A DNA stretch of 33,507 bases from an uncultured Caulobacteraceae bacterium (lineage in GTDB: Bacteria > Pseudomonadota > Alphaproteobacteria > Caulobacterales > Caulobacteraceae), in contig CALAEG010000183.1 in assembly GCA_937890965.1 (NCBI GenBank), forward strand, positions 1 through 33,507, given 5' to 3'. The number at the start of each line of letters is the position of its first letter. Within the stretch, counting starts at the first letter, position 1. This document shows positions 23,187 through 32,805 of the stretch, piece after piece. The notes beneath the pieces were generated by a model. It was not told the origin of the DNA. It worked only from the letters and a program-made list of their open reading frames with translations, and made no database searches. The translations under genes were made by a program, and so were the position numbers.

Positions 23187-24539
23187 ATGTCGAGACTTTC
23201 AGGATTTGGCCTGGCCGCGGCCGCTTTGGTGATCACGCTGATCACCGCGACAGCGAGCTTCGCGGCCCCGCCCCCGCCCGGGGCGGCGGCCATCGATCCG
23301 GCGATGCGCACCGCCGGCATGAAGGCCGCGCCGGGGCTGATCACCGAGGCGAACGTCCCCTGCACCCTCGCCGACGCACGCGAACTTGGCACCGGCACGG
23401 CCGCCGACAAGTCCCAGACGACGATCTACGAGATCGCCTGCAAAGAGGGTCTTGGCTACATCATCGGCAAGGAAACCAAGGCCGGCGCGCCGCTGCTGAC
23501 CTACAACTGTTTGCAGACGTCCCTGCCCATGGCGGACGGCAAGCCGAACACCCTGGCCTGCGCGCTGCCGGCGAACGCCAACCCGGCGCAGGGCCTGCAG
23601 CCGATCGTTGCTCAGTCCGGGCGCAATTGCACGGTCGACAAGGCGCGCTACCTGGGTCCGACGCCTGACAAACAAGTCTACGAAGTGTCCTGCCAAAACG
23701 GCCAGGGGCTGGTCCTGCTGGTCCCGATCGCCGGCGGCGCGCCCGAGGCCGACAACTGTCTCGCCTATGGCGGCGCGGCGGGCGCCATCAAATGCACGCT
23801 GACCACGGCCGACCAGGAGATCGCCCCGCTCGACGCGATCGCGGCCTCCAGCGGCAAGTGCGCCGCGGTCAAGACCAAGCGTTACGTGCTGACCACCACC
23901 GACGGGTCGGACTATTTCGAAGTCGCCTGCGGCGACGGCAAGGGCTACATGCTTCAGGTCGATCACACCGGCAAGCTGGCCGACACCATCGCCTGCGCCG
24001 AGGCCTTCCAGATCGGCGGCGGCTGCACCCTGACCGACGCGCGACAGGCCCTGACCCAGCAGAACGCCGTCTACACGGACCTTTCGAAGAAGGCCGGCTT
24101 TGACTGCGCGGTGTCGAAATACGCCCTCTTCCCGAGTACCGATCCGACTAAGGACATCGTCGAGGTGGCCTGCTCCAACCGGCCTGACGGTGGCGTCGGC
24201 ATCTTCCCAGCCCATGGTCCGGCCCATGTCTTTGACTGCCTGCGCTCGCAGGACGAGGGCTACAAGTGCAGCTACACGCCGGTCGAGGCGCTCTTCCCGC
24301 ACCTCGATGCCGAGCTCAAGGCCAAGAACAAGGGCGGTTGCGTTGTGTCGGGGGCGCGGCCGTTCGCCCGTGGCGACGACGGTTCGGACTTCGTCGAGGT
24401 CGCCTGCGCCGACGGCGGGCCGGGCTGGGTGCTGGTCTATCCGGTCGGCGCCGCTTCGCCGTCGGAATTGCGCAACTGCGTCGAGGTGGCCAAACTGGCC
24501 GGCGGCTGTCAGCTGCCGTCGAACCGCAAGAAGACCTAG
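23187..24539 (+). CDS. Exported protein of five four-cysteine repeats, function unknown
   Basis: I do not recognise this 450-residue protein. It starts with a signal peptide (hydrophobic 7-26, likely cut after ASFA-A), so it is probably periplasmic or secreted. The rest has exactly 20 cysteines in five groups of four: 59/85/108/125, 148/169/191/203, 225/248/270/280, 307/329/351/361 and 385/408/431/441. The period is 77-89 residues. The second cysteine of each group sits in a V/I-E-V-A-C-type strand followed by a Gly-rich turn and a hydrophobic strand, and the third in an xNC/xDC/IAC context. With no odd cysteine, disulfide bonds within each repeat are likely. The ATG at 23187 has AGGAG at good spacing; the frame open from 23112 is ignored. 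It converges on ccrM with a 13-base gap. Confidence 0.82.
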   Translation: MSRLSGFGLAAAALVITLITATASFAAPPPPGAAAIDPAMRTAGMKAAPGLITEANVPCTLADARELGTGTAADKSQTTIYEIACKEGLGYIIGKETKAGAPLLTYNCLQTSLPMADGKPNTLACALPANANPAQGLQPIVAQSGRNCTVDKARYLGPTPDKQVYEVSCQNGQGLVLLVPIAGGAPEADNCLAYGGAAGAIKCTLTTADQEIAPLDAIAASSGKCAAVKTKRYVLTTTDGSDYFEVACGDGKGYMLQVDHTGKLADTIACAEAFQIGGGCTLTDARQALTQQNAVYTDLSKKAGFDCAVSKYALFPSTDPTKDIVEVACSNRPDGGVGIFPAHGPAHVFDCLRSQDEGYKCSYTPVEALFPHLDAELKAKNKGGCVVSGARPFARGDDGSDFVEVACADGGPGWVLVYPVGAASPSELRNCVEVAKLAGGCQLPSNRKKT

Positions 24540-24552
24540 CTGGCTTTCGGCT

Positions 24553-25632
<1,080 letters not shown>

Positions 25633-25693
25633 TTAACGCCGCTCCCGCCACGATCGATGACGGTGAAGCGTTACGGTTAAAAAGCGGTGTTAG
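25633..25693 (-). promoter_or_regulatory. ccrM leader with possible CtrA half-sites
   Basis: Read on the minus strand the gap contains CTAACACCGCTTTTTAACC and then GTAACG. In C. crescentus, CtrA activates ccrM through a TTAA-N7-TTAA-type box. Here a CTAA and a TTAA lie 9 bases apart and not 7, so only half-sites fit. A further TTAA touches the ccrM ATG (25633-25636). No GANTC occurs in the gap. Confidence 0.3.
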
Positions 25694-27489
25694 CCGCCGC
25701 CGGTCAGACCCAGCCGGGCCTTGTCCAGCTCCTCGGCGTAGCGGCGCAGCGCATAGCCTTCGGTGAGCAGGCCCAGCACCTTGCGCGTGGCCTTGCTGTC
25801 GATGACCGCCAGCGCCTCGCTTTCGGTGCGGTCGAAGAGGGCCACCGCCTCCTTGACATTCATTTCGGGAGTCAGCGCCACGTCCGCCCAGTGGGCGATA
25901 TCGGCGGCGGTGCGGCCGGCGTCCTCTTCGGGCCGATCCGCGGACGCAAAGGCCTCCGAGATCAGGGCGACGCCCAGATAGCCGCCGTCGGCGTCCACCA
26001 CGACCACCCTCTGGGTTGAGCCGAGCGGATAGCGGCGACGGAGCTCCTTCAGGCTGGACTCAGCGGGGATGGTCGAGGGATCGCGCCGCATCATACGGCC
26101 AACGGTCAGCATGCGCATCCAGCCGACGTCGATGGCGCTGCGAATGGTCTCGCCCCGCAGGTGCAGTCGCCACGTGGAGAAGGAATAGCCGAAGGTCTCG
26201 CGCACGGTGAGACTGGTCACCAGGGCCGCGGCCAGGACGATGCTGGTCACCGCGAAATCGCCCGTCGTCTCCAGCACCAGGAAGGACATGGTCAGCGGCC
26301 CGCCGACCACGGCCACGGCCAGCGAGGCCATGCCGACCAGGATGCACAGGGTCGGGTCGATCGACAGCTGCGGCGCAACCAGCGTGAAGACGACGCAGAA
26401 TAGCTTGCCCATCAGCGCGCCCAGGAAAAGCGAGGCGAAGAAGAGGCCGCCGCGAAAGCCGGAGCCCAGCGACACCACCGAGGCGGTGACCTTCAGCCCG
26501 ATCAGGAAGAGCAGGGCCGCGATGGAGAGCTTGGCCGGAATGTCGACGCTGAGCGCGCCATGGCCGGCCGCCAGCACCTGCGGGGTGATCAGGGCAAGTC
26601 CCGTCAGGATGCAGCCGCCGATCGCCGGCCGCACACCCCTGGGCAGCCGCGTCCAGTCGAGCGCGCGCTCTAGCAGATAGACCGCGCGCATGACCACGAT
26701 GCCGAGGCCGGCGCAGAGCAAGCCCAGCAGGATAACGCTCAGATAGTCCGACAGGTTGAGCACCCCGGCCGGCGGCGCATGGATGGCGTAGGTGGTGGCG
26801 CGGACGGCCCGCGCGGTCAAAACCCCGGCCAGGCTGGCGACCAGGATCGGCGCGGCGGACGAGACTGTATAGGTGCCGACGATCAGCTCGAAGGCGTAGA
26901 AGGCGCCGGTCAGCGGCGCCCCGAACGCCGCCCCGATGGCCCCGCCGGCCCCGCAGCCGACCAGCATGCGCAGGTCGTTGCGCCTGAGCCGGAGCATGCT
27001 GCCGAGCTTTGAGGCCAGGCCCGCGCCCACCTGGGCATAGCCGGCCTCGAGCCCGACCGAGGCGCCGAAACCGTTGGAAAGCAGGGTCTGGGCGGTGACC
27101 CAGAGGCTGTCGCGCAGGGACATGCGCCCGCCGTGCAGGGCGTTGGCCTCGATCGGGTCGACCGGGATGGTCGGCCGGCGCCGGTTCCACAGCCAGGCGC
27201 CAATCCCCAGGATCACCCCGCCCAGGATCGGCGCCTCATAGCCGCGTTTCAGATGCTTGACGCCGCTCAGCCGCTCGCCGGTCAGGCCGAACAGCAGGTT
27301 GTGCATGTCGCTGGAGAGGGTGCCGATCAGCGCGACCGAAAGGCCGGCCGCTACGCCGATGATCGCCGCCAGAATGACCAGCGAGAATTCGCTGCGCCGA
27401 ACCAGGCTGCGCAGGCGACGCGCCGCGGCCTCCAGCGGCGACGAGGGGGTGCGCGCCAGGGCGGGCGCATCAGAGGCCTCCGCGGTCAT
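25690..27489 (-). CDS. CLC-family chloride channel/antiporter with C-terminal CBS domains
   Basis: This 599-residue integral membrane protein of the CLC superfamily ends in a pair of CBS domains (about 475-590; [29 protein letters not shown]). Two filter motifs are recognisable but altered. Glu148 lies in [10 protein letters not shown], at the gating-glutamate position of the usual GREGP. The third motif is FRGGLFFAS in place of G-x-F-A-P. The first motif (GSGIP) is not seen; the region reads VDPIEANAL. Anion selectivity is therefore uncertain. The ATG at 27489 overlaps the end of rnhB by 20 bases, which argues against the longer open frame to 27612. CBS domains suggest regulation by adenine nucleotides. 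Confidence 0.88.
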   Translation of the reverse strand: MTAEASDAPALARTPSSPLEAAARRLRSLVRRSEFSLVILAAIIGVAAGLSVALIGTLSSDMHNLLFGLTGERLSGVKHLKRGYEAPILGGVILGIGAWLWNRRRPTIPVDPIEANALHGGRMSLRDSLWVTAQTLLSNGFGASVGLEAGYAQVGAGLASKLGSMLRLRRNDLRMLVGCGAGGAIGAAFGAPLTGAFYAFELIVGTYTVSSAAPILVASLAGVLTARAVRATTYAIHAPPAGVLNLSDYLSVILLGLLCAGLGIVVMRAVYLLERALDWTRLPRGVRPAIGGCILTGLALITPQVLAAGHGALSVDIPAKLSIAALLFLIGLKVTASVVSLGSGFRGGLFFASLFLGALMGKLFCVVFTLVAPQLSIDPTLCILVGMASLAVAVVGGPLTMSFLVLETTGDFAVTSIVLAAALVTSLTVRETFGYSFSTWRLHLRGETIRSAIDVGWMRMLTVGRMMRRDPSTIPAESSLKELRRRYPLGSTQRVVVVDADGGYLGVALISEAFASADRPEEDAGRTAADIAHWADVALTPEMNVKEAVALFDRTESEALAVIDSKATRKVLGLLTEGYALRRYAEELDKARLGLTGGG

Positions 27490-28150
27490 CCAGCTCGGCC
27501 GCCGCCATCGGGTTCTCGCCGGCGAGGGCGAGCCTGACCGGCGCCCAGCCCATCCGATGGATCGGACAGGGCCCAAGTCGCACCAGCGCCTCGCCGTGCA
27601 CCGGCGCGCCATAGCCCTTGTGGGCGGCGAAGCCGTAGCCGGGATAGAGGAAGTCCATCTCCGCCATCAGTCGATCGCGGGCCGTCTTGGCCAGGATCGA
27701 GGCCGCGGCGATGGAGACCGAAATGGCGTCGCCCTTGACCACCGTCTTGATCGGGCAGGGCAGCTTGAACGCGTAGTTGCCATCGACCAGGGCGAAGGCC
27801 GGCGCGACGTGCAGGCTCTCGACCGCGCGGCGCATGGCCAGGCCCGTGGCGTGCAGGATGTTGAGGACGGCGATCTCCTCGACGCTGGCGAAGCCGACCG
27901 CCCAGGCCACCGCGCAGGCCTTGATCTCCACCTCCAGCCGCTCGCGCGCCTTTGGCGTCAACAGTTTGGAATCGTTGACGCCTTGCGGCACCCGGTCCGG
28001 ATCGAAGATCACCGCCGCGGCGCTGACCGGCCCGGCCCACGGGCCCCGTCCCGCCTCGTCGACACCGCAGACCGGCGTCGGGCAGGCCGCCTCCAGCATG
28101 AGGTGGGGCCCAAGAGGTTCGACGGTCTTGGTGGTCCTGCGCGGCGGCAT
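27470..28150 (-). CDS. rnhB: Ribonuclease HII
   Basis: RNase HII cuts RNA in RNA-DNA hybrids and removes ribonucleotides misincorporated in DNA. The 226-residue protein has the catalytic Asp31-Glu32 in [20 protein letters not shown], an Asp in ALVDGNY, the [12 protein letters not shown] helix with its catalytic Asp, and the HKGYG segment. An N-terminal extension of about 25 residues is unusual but common among alphaproteobacteria. Its ATG shares the A of the tag stop codon (TGATG, 28148-28152), and its 3' end overlaps the CLC start by 20 bases, so tag, rnhB and clc form one transcript. Confidence 0.94.
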   Translation of the reverse strand: MPPRRTTKTVEPLGPHLMLEAACPTPVCGVDEAGRGPWAGPVSAAAVIFDPDRVPQGVNDSKLLTPKARERLEVEIKACAVAWAVGFASVEEIAVLNILHATGLAMRRAVESLHVAPAFALVDGNYAFKLPCPIKTVVKGDAISVSIAAASILAKTARDRLMAEMDFLYPGYGFAAHKGYGAPVHGEALVRLGPCPIHRMGWAPVRLALAGENPMAAAELDDRGGL

Positions 28151-28740
28151 CAGGCGCCGGCCATACGCGAAACCGGCTCATGTCGGAAGCAGTCGACGAT
28201 GTGATCGTTGACCATGCCGGTCGCCTGCATGAAGGCGTAGACGATCACCGGGCCGCAGAATTTGAACCCCTTGGCCTTCAACGCCTTGGCCATGCCGGCG
28301 GCCAGCGGCGTCTGGGCCGGGACCTCGCCAACCGTCGACCAGTGGTTTGTGATCGGCTTGCCGTCGGTGAAGGCCCAAAGGAACTCGGAAAAGTCCTCGG
28401 CGCGCTCGCGCATGTCGAGATAGAGCCGCGCCCCGGCTATGGCCGCATCGATCTTGCCGTTGGAGCGGATGATGCCGGCGTCGGCCATCAGCCGCGCGCG
28501 GTCTTCAGGCCCGAACCGCGCCACCACCTCGGGATCGAAATTGGCGAAGGCGGCGCGGAAGGCCTCGCGTTTGCGCAGGATGGTGATCCAGGCCAGCCCG
28601 GCCTGGAAGCCGTCCAGCACCAGCTTTTCCCACAGCGCCCGGCTGTCGTACTCCGGCACGCCCCATTCGGTGTCGTGATAGTCCTCGTAGAGGGCGTCGC
28701 CCCGCTGGGCCCAGGCGCAGCGATTCGGAACCTCGGTCAT
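28150..28740 (-). CDS. tag: DNA-3-methyladenine glycosylase I
   Basis: Tag excises 3-methyladenine from alkylated DNA, the first step of base-excision repair. The 196-residue protein begins with [21 protein letters not shown] and has the [23 protein letters not shown] core. The zinc-snap residues follow: Cys8 near the N-terminus, and the C-terminal FCGP...[17 protein letters not shown] with His and Cys. Length is normal. It lies upstream of rnhB with a one-base stop/start overlap, which groups two nucleic-acid repair genes upstream of ccrM. Confidence 0.95.
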   Translation of the reverse strand: MTEVPNRCAWAQRGDALYEDYHDTEWGVPEYDSRALWEKLVLDGFQAGLAWITILRKREAFRAAFANFDPEVVARFGPEDRARLMADAGIIRSNGKIDAAIAGARLYLDMRERAEDFSEFLWAFTDGKPITNHWSTVGEVPAQTPLAAGMAKALKAKGFKFCGPVIVYAFMQATGMVNDHIVDCFRHEPVSRMAGA

Positions 28741-28797
28741 GGCCGCGAGGTTAGGCCCGACCGGGCGCCTTGCGAAAGGGGCCAGGGCGCCGCGCCC

Positions 28798-29367
28798 TCA
28801 GGCAGGGAAGTTGCGCGCCGGGCCGTCCAGCCTGAATGTGGCCCCGTCGAGCACGACGCAGGCCGGGACGGTGAGAGAGTCCCAGAACGCGAACGCCGGG
28901 ACCGGATTGTATCTGGCGACCAGAGTGGTCAGCACCGTGCCGTGGGTCACGACCGCCGCAATCTGGCCGCACGCCTCCGCCTGCAGCGCCCTGACTGCGG
29001 CTTCGAAGCGGCCCCCGGCAGCCTCGGCGGTTTCTGCGCCGATCACCAAAGCTGACGGCTCGTCGAAGAACCGCCGTATCCGCGCCTTGAGTTCGTCGAT
29101 CGCGCCGAAGCCGAGGCCTGTCCTGTTATTCTCGTGCAGGTCGCGGCGTGGCCGCACCTCCAGCCCAAGGCGGATGCCCACAAGCGCGGCGGTCTCCAGC
29201 GCCTTCGGCTCGAGGCTAGCGTAGATCTGGGTGACGCCCTGGCCGGCGAGTTCCGAGGCAAGCCAATCGCATCGATCTCGCCCTTCGGCGGAGAGCACCC
29301 ACCGGTGCGAGGCGACCTCGGGGGTGATTTCCGGCGGCGCATGCTTGACGAGAACGAGCTTGACCAC
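28798..29367 (-). CDS. Histidine phosphatase (phosphoglycerate-mutase-like) family protein
   Basis: This 189-residue protein has the histidine-phosphatase fold: motif LVLVKHAPP with the phosphate-accepting His9, the SLEPKALETA segment, LHENNRTGLGF, and the second His in AVVTHGTVLT. The arginine that normally precedes the catalytic histidine (RH) is Lys8, a conservative but unusual change in the phosphate pocket. The substrate is unknown. It lies 57 bases upstream of tag on the same strand and 11 bases downstream of the serine hydrolase gene. Confidence 0.82.
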   Translation of the reverse strand: MVKLVLVKHAPPEITPEVASHRWVLSAEGRDRCDWLASELAGQGVTQIYASLEPKALETAALVGIRLGLEVRPRRDLHENNRTGLGFGAIDELKARIRRFFDEPSALVIGAETAEAAGGRFEAAVRALQAEACGQIAAVVTHGTVLTTLVARYNPVPAFAFWDSLTVPACVVLDGATFRLDGPARNFPA

Positions 29368-29378
29368 GAGAGCGGCGA

Positions 29379-30539
29379 CTAGGGCCTGATCGCCGCGTAG
29401 ACCGCATCGCGGATGGCGTCGGGAAAGGCCCCGGTCATCCCGGCGATGGCGGTGTTGGTCACGATTACCACGGACAACTCTTCCGCCGGATCGACGAACC
29501 AGGCGTTTCCATAGACGCCGCCCCAGGTCCAGCTTCCCGGCGTCTGCGGGGTCGCCGCGGCGATGGGGTCCTTAAGAACCGCCCAGCCAAGGCCGAATCC
29601 GCGGCCGGGCAGCATGATCGGAATGTCGCCGATGGCGTTGGTCGCCATCAGGTCGAGGGTGCTCTGCTTCAGCACCGGCGCCCCGCCGGTTCGCATCGCC
29701 TCGAGAAAGCGCATGAAGTCGGGCGCCGTCCCGCTCATGCCGGCGCCGGCGGAGGGGAATGAGCCCGGATCGAACATCCGGTCGGGCGCGAAGGAGATCG
29801 AGCCAGGACCGAAGGCGACCAGGTGGTGTTCGCCCATGCGCACAGGCTCTGGCGATCCGTCGCCATAGGCGGCCGCCAGCTGGTCGCGCTCGGTGACCAC
29901 GAAGCCGCTATCGGCCATGCCCAGAGGCCCGGTGGTCAGCTCCTTGACCAGGTCCGGCAGAGACTTGCCTGTCGCGCCGGCGATGAAGGCGCCCAGCACG
30001 TCCATCCCCACCGAATAGATCCAGGCCGCGCCCGGCGGATAGGCCAGCGGGACCGACGCGATCCGCTTCAGATTCTCCTCCATGGACAGGCCCGGCTGGT
30101 CCATGCCGTCGGAGACGTTGGCCTGGGTGTAGGGGCCGTCGCCAGGCTCGAAGAACCGGTACATCAGGCCGGCGGTATGGGTCATCAGCTGGCGCACGGT
30201 GATGACCGGCGTCTCGCCCGTTGGCAGTTTCGGCCGAAAGCCCGGCAGGAACCGCGTCACCGGATCGTCGAGCGAAATGACGCTCTTTTCCACCAGCGCC
30301 ATGGCGGTCGCGGCCACCACTGGCTTGGTCAGCGAAGCCCAGCGGAAGATGGTGTCGACCTTGACCGGCGTCGTCGCCTCGCGGTCGGCCAGTCCGGCGG
30401 CGCGCGTATAGACCGGCCGCCCGCCGAGCGAGACCATGACCACGGAGCCGACGATCTGCTTGTCCTTGATCGCGGCCTCTACGACCGCATCGAGCGTCTT
30501 GCCGATCCGCTCGTCGGCCTGAGCTTGGTCAGCCATCAT
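29379..30539 (-). CDS. Serine hydrolase, class C beta-lactamase-like (family VIII esterase type)
   Basis: This 386-residue hydrolase of the beta-lactamase superfamily has the catalytic SxxK as Ser69-Leu-Thr-Lys72 (FRWASLTKP) and the second-motif tyrosine as Tyr175 in IYSVGMD. The third motif is probably WTWGGVYGN and not KTG, the pattern of family VIII carboxylesterases. No signal peptide is seen, which also favours an esterase over a periplasmic beta-lactamase. Two adjacent ATGs (30539, 30536) follow GGGGAGAG; either may be used. A TTG at 30554 overlaps that ribosome binding site and is unlikely. Confidence 0.87.
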   Translation of the reverse strand: MMADQAQADERIGKTLDAVVEAAIKDKQIVGSVVMVSLGGRPVYTRAAGLADREATTPVKVDTIFRWASLTKPVVAATAMALVEKSVISLDDPVTRFLPGFRPKLPTGETPVITVRQLMTHTAGLMYRFFEPGDGPYTQANVSDGMDQPGLSMEENLKRIASVPLAYPPGAAWIYSVGMDVLGAFIAGATGKSLPDLVKELTTGPLGMADSGFVVTERDQLAAAYGDGSPEPVRMGEHHLVAFGPGSISFAPDRMFDPGSFPSAGAGMSGTAPDFMRFLEAMRTGGAPVLKQSTLDLMATNAIGDIPIMLPGRGFGLGWAVLKDPIAAATPQTPGSWTWGGVYGNAWFVDPAEELSVVIVTNTAIAGMTGAFPDAIRDAVYAAIRP

Positions 30540-30571
30540 CGTCTCTCCCCTCAAGTCGCCCGCTTCAGGGC

Positions 30572-31387
30572 CTAGGCGTTTAGCTTTGCATCGAAATAGG
30601 CCGGCGTTGCCACCGTGACCGCGCGATCGTCGACCGTCAGGCTCGCGCCCTCGATCCGGTCCAGCCGCAGCAGCGCCATGGCGCGACCGCCCGAGCCGGA
30701 ATGCACCTCGCCGGCGCGCAGGGTCCCCGCCAGGATTTCAGCGCCGAAGACCGGCGCCGCGCCTTCGAAATCGATCGGCAGCATGCGGGTCTTGATCGCG
30801 CCGCGGCGTTTCATGCGCGAGGTGGTTTCCTGGCCGACGAAACAGCCCTTCTGGAAATCGATGCCGTTCAGCAGGTCGAAATTGGCCTCGATCGGATAGG
30901 TGGTCTCGGACGGGCAGTCCCTGGCCGGGTCGGGCACGCCGAGCGCCAGCCGCATGGCGTCATAGGCCGCTTCGCCCGCGATGTTGGCCGCCGCCGTTTG
31001 GGCGCTATAGCCGCGCCATCCGAGCGCCGACAGGCGCGGATCGGCCGCCCAGCCGGACGCGTCGCCGCCCCAGAGCGCCCAGACCGATGCGTCGACGGCG
31101 GCGATCTCGACCTTGGCGCGCAGCTTGTAGATGGTCAGCCGCTGGATCAGCGCATCGCGCCGGTCCGCCGCCACATCGAGCCAGCAGCCGTCGTCGCGGC
31201 CCAGGATGAAGAGATCGAACAGCAGCTTGCCCTGCGGCGTCAGCAGCGCGCCGAAGCGAAGCTCGCCCGGCCGCAACGTCTCGACGTCCTGGCTGAGCAA
31301 GCCCTGCAGGAAGTCGCGCCAGTCCGGCCCGATGACGCCGACCAGGCTGCGGCTCTTCAGTTCGGCGGCGTTTGCGGTCCCAGTCAT
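30572..31387 (-). CDS. ygfZ: YgfZ-type folate-binding protein of Fe-S cluster metabolism
   Basis: YgfZ/IBA57-type proteins are related to aminomethyltransferase (GcvT) and help assemble or repair Fe-S clusters with tetrahydrofolate. The 271-residue protein contains the family signature Lys180-Gly-Cys182-Phe-Val-Gly-Gln-Glu187 (FQKGCFVGQETTSR) and the N-terminal FLQGLLSQDV segment. It is divergently arranged with the dihydroorotase-like gene (77-base gap) and is followed 33 bases later by the serine hydrolase. Confidence 0.92.
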   Translation of the reverse strand: MTGTANAAELKSRSLVGVIGPDWRDFLQGLLSQDVETLRPGELRFGALLTPQGKLLFDLFILGRDDGCWLDVAADRRDALIQRLTIYKLRAKVEIAAVDASVWALWGGDASGWAADPRLSALGWRGYSAQTAAANIAGEAAYDAMRLALGVPDPARDCPSETTYPIEANFDLLNGIDFQKGCFVGQETTSRMKRRGAIKTRMLPIDFEGAAPVFGAEILAGTLRAGEVHSGSGGRAMALLRLDRIEGASLTVDDRAVTVATPAYFDAKLNA

Positions 31388-31408
31388 GGGAACAGATGTG
31401 GCGCCGCC

Positions 31409-31436
31409 TTGGCTGGAGCGCCAGTACGCTTATAGA
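31409..31436 (+). promoter_or_regulatory. Probable promoter of the dihydroorotase-like gene
   Basis: TTGGCT (31409-31414) and TATAGA (31431-31436) are spaced by 16 bases, a reasonable sigma-70-type promoter. Transcription would start near 31443, about 22 bases before the ATG at 31465. The region also separates the divergent ygfZ gene, for which I see no clear promoter. Confidence 0.4.
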
Positions 31437-31464
31437 AGACGCGCATTCCCAACCGGAGCCCCGC

Positions 31465-32805
31465 ATGGCTGACACCTTCGACCTGATCGTCCGTGGCGGC
31501 GAGGTGGTGAACCATGCCGGGCGCGGTCTGGCCGATGTCGGCGTGCGCGGCGGCCTGATCGCCGACATCGGCGACTTAGGACAAGCCTCGGCGGGCGAGG
31601 TGTTCGACGCCCGCGGCCTGACGGTCCTGCCCGGCGTCATCGACACCCAGGTGCACTTCCGCGAACCGGGCATGGAGTGGAAGGAAGACCTGGAGACCGG
31701 GTCGCGGGGCGCGGTCCTTGGCGGGGTCACGTCCGTCTTCGAGATGCCGAACACCGATCCCAACACCACCAGCGCTGAAGCCCTGGCCGACAAGCTCGCC
31801 CGGGCCAAAAACCGCATGCATTGCGACCACGCCTTCTATATCGGCGGCACCCACGAGAACGCCCGCGACCTCGGCGAGCTGGAGCGGCTGCCCGGCTGTT
31901 GCGGGGTCAAGGTGTTCGTGGGCTCCTCCACCGACTCGCTGCTGATCGCCGACGACGAGGGGCTGAAGACCGTGCTGGCCGCCATCCGCCGCCGCGCCGC
32001 CTTCCACTCGGAGGATGAGAGCCGGCTGGTCGAGCGCAAGCCCCTGGCCCGACCCGGCGACTGGACCAGCCATTCGGAGGTGCGCGACGCCGAGACGGCG
32101 CTGCGCTCGTCCAGGCGGCTGATCGCGCTAGCCCGCGCCGCCGGCAAGCGCATCCACATCCTGCACACCACCACCGCCGACGAGATCGAACTCTTCGCCC
32201 TCAACAAGGACATCGTCACCTGCGAGATCACCCCGCAGCACCTGAGCATGGCCGCGCCGGAATGTTACGAGCGGCTGAAGGGCCTGGCTCAGATGAACCC
32301 GCCGATCCGCGACGCCCGGCACCAGGCCGGTCTCTGGCGTGGCATCGCGCTGGGGATCGCCGACGTGATCGGCACCGACCACTCGCCGCACACGCTTGAG
32401 GAAAAGGCCCGGTCCTATCCGGCCTCGCCGTCGGGCATGCCGGGGGTGCAGACCCTGGTCGCCATCATGCTTACCCATGTGGCGGAGGGCCGGCTCACCC
32501 TCGAACGCTTCGTCGATCTCACCTCTCACGGCGCTGGGCGCGTCTTTAGCATCGCCGGCAAGGGCCGCATGGCGGTCGGCTACGACGCCGACCTGACCAT
32601 CGTCGATCTCAACGCCCGCCGCACCATCAGGAACGAGGACCAGGCCAACCGCTCCGGCTGGACGGCCTTCGACGGCTTCGCAGCCAAGGCCTGGCCGATG
32701 GCCACCATCATCCGCGGCCGCATCGTCATGCGCGACGACGAGGTCGTCGCCGAAGGGACCGGCCACCCGGTCCGCTTCCTGGAAACCCTGGAGCCCACCC
32801 AATGA
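31465..32805 (+). CDS. Dihydroorotase-like amidohydrolase
   Basis: This 446-residue amidohydrolase has class I dihydroorotase layout: VLPGVIDTQVHFREPG, VFEMPNTDP, the probable carboxylated Lys149 in GVKVFVGS, His181 (AFHSEDE), His231 or His234 (HILHTTT), and Asp305 (GTDHSPHT). The first histidine of the HxH metal pair is Gln62 (TQVH), so the alpha-metal site is altered; related proteins annotated dihydroorotase may share this. It would make dihydroorotate for pyrimidines if active, but a different cyclic amide is possible. The start at 31465 follows CCGGAGCCCCGC. Its stop overlaps the next start (ATGA, 32802-32805). Confidence 0.85.
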   Translation: MADTFDLIVRGGEVVNHAGRGLADVGVRGGLIADIGDLGQASAGEVFDARGLTVLPGVIDTQVHFREPGMEWKEDLETGSRGAVLGGVTSVFEMPNTDPNTTSAEALADKLARAKNRMHCDHAFYIGGTHENARDLGELERLPGCCGVKVFVGSSTDSLLIADDEGLKTVLAAIRRRAAFHSEDESRLVERKPLARPGDWTSHSEVRDAETALRSSRRLIALARAAGKRIHILHTTTADEIELFALNKDIVTCEITPQHLSMAAPECYERLKGLAQMNPPIRDARHQAGLWRGIALGIADVIGTDHSPHTLEEKARSYPASPSGMPGVQTLVAIMLTHVAEGRLTLERFVDLTSHGAGRVFSIAGKGRMAVGYDADLTIVDLNARRTIRNEDQANRSGWTAFDGFAAKAWPMATIIRGRIVMRDDEVVAEGTGHPVRFLETLEPTQ

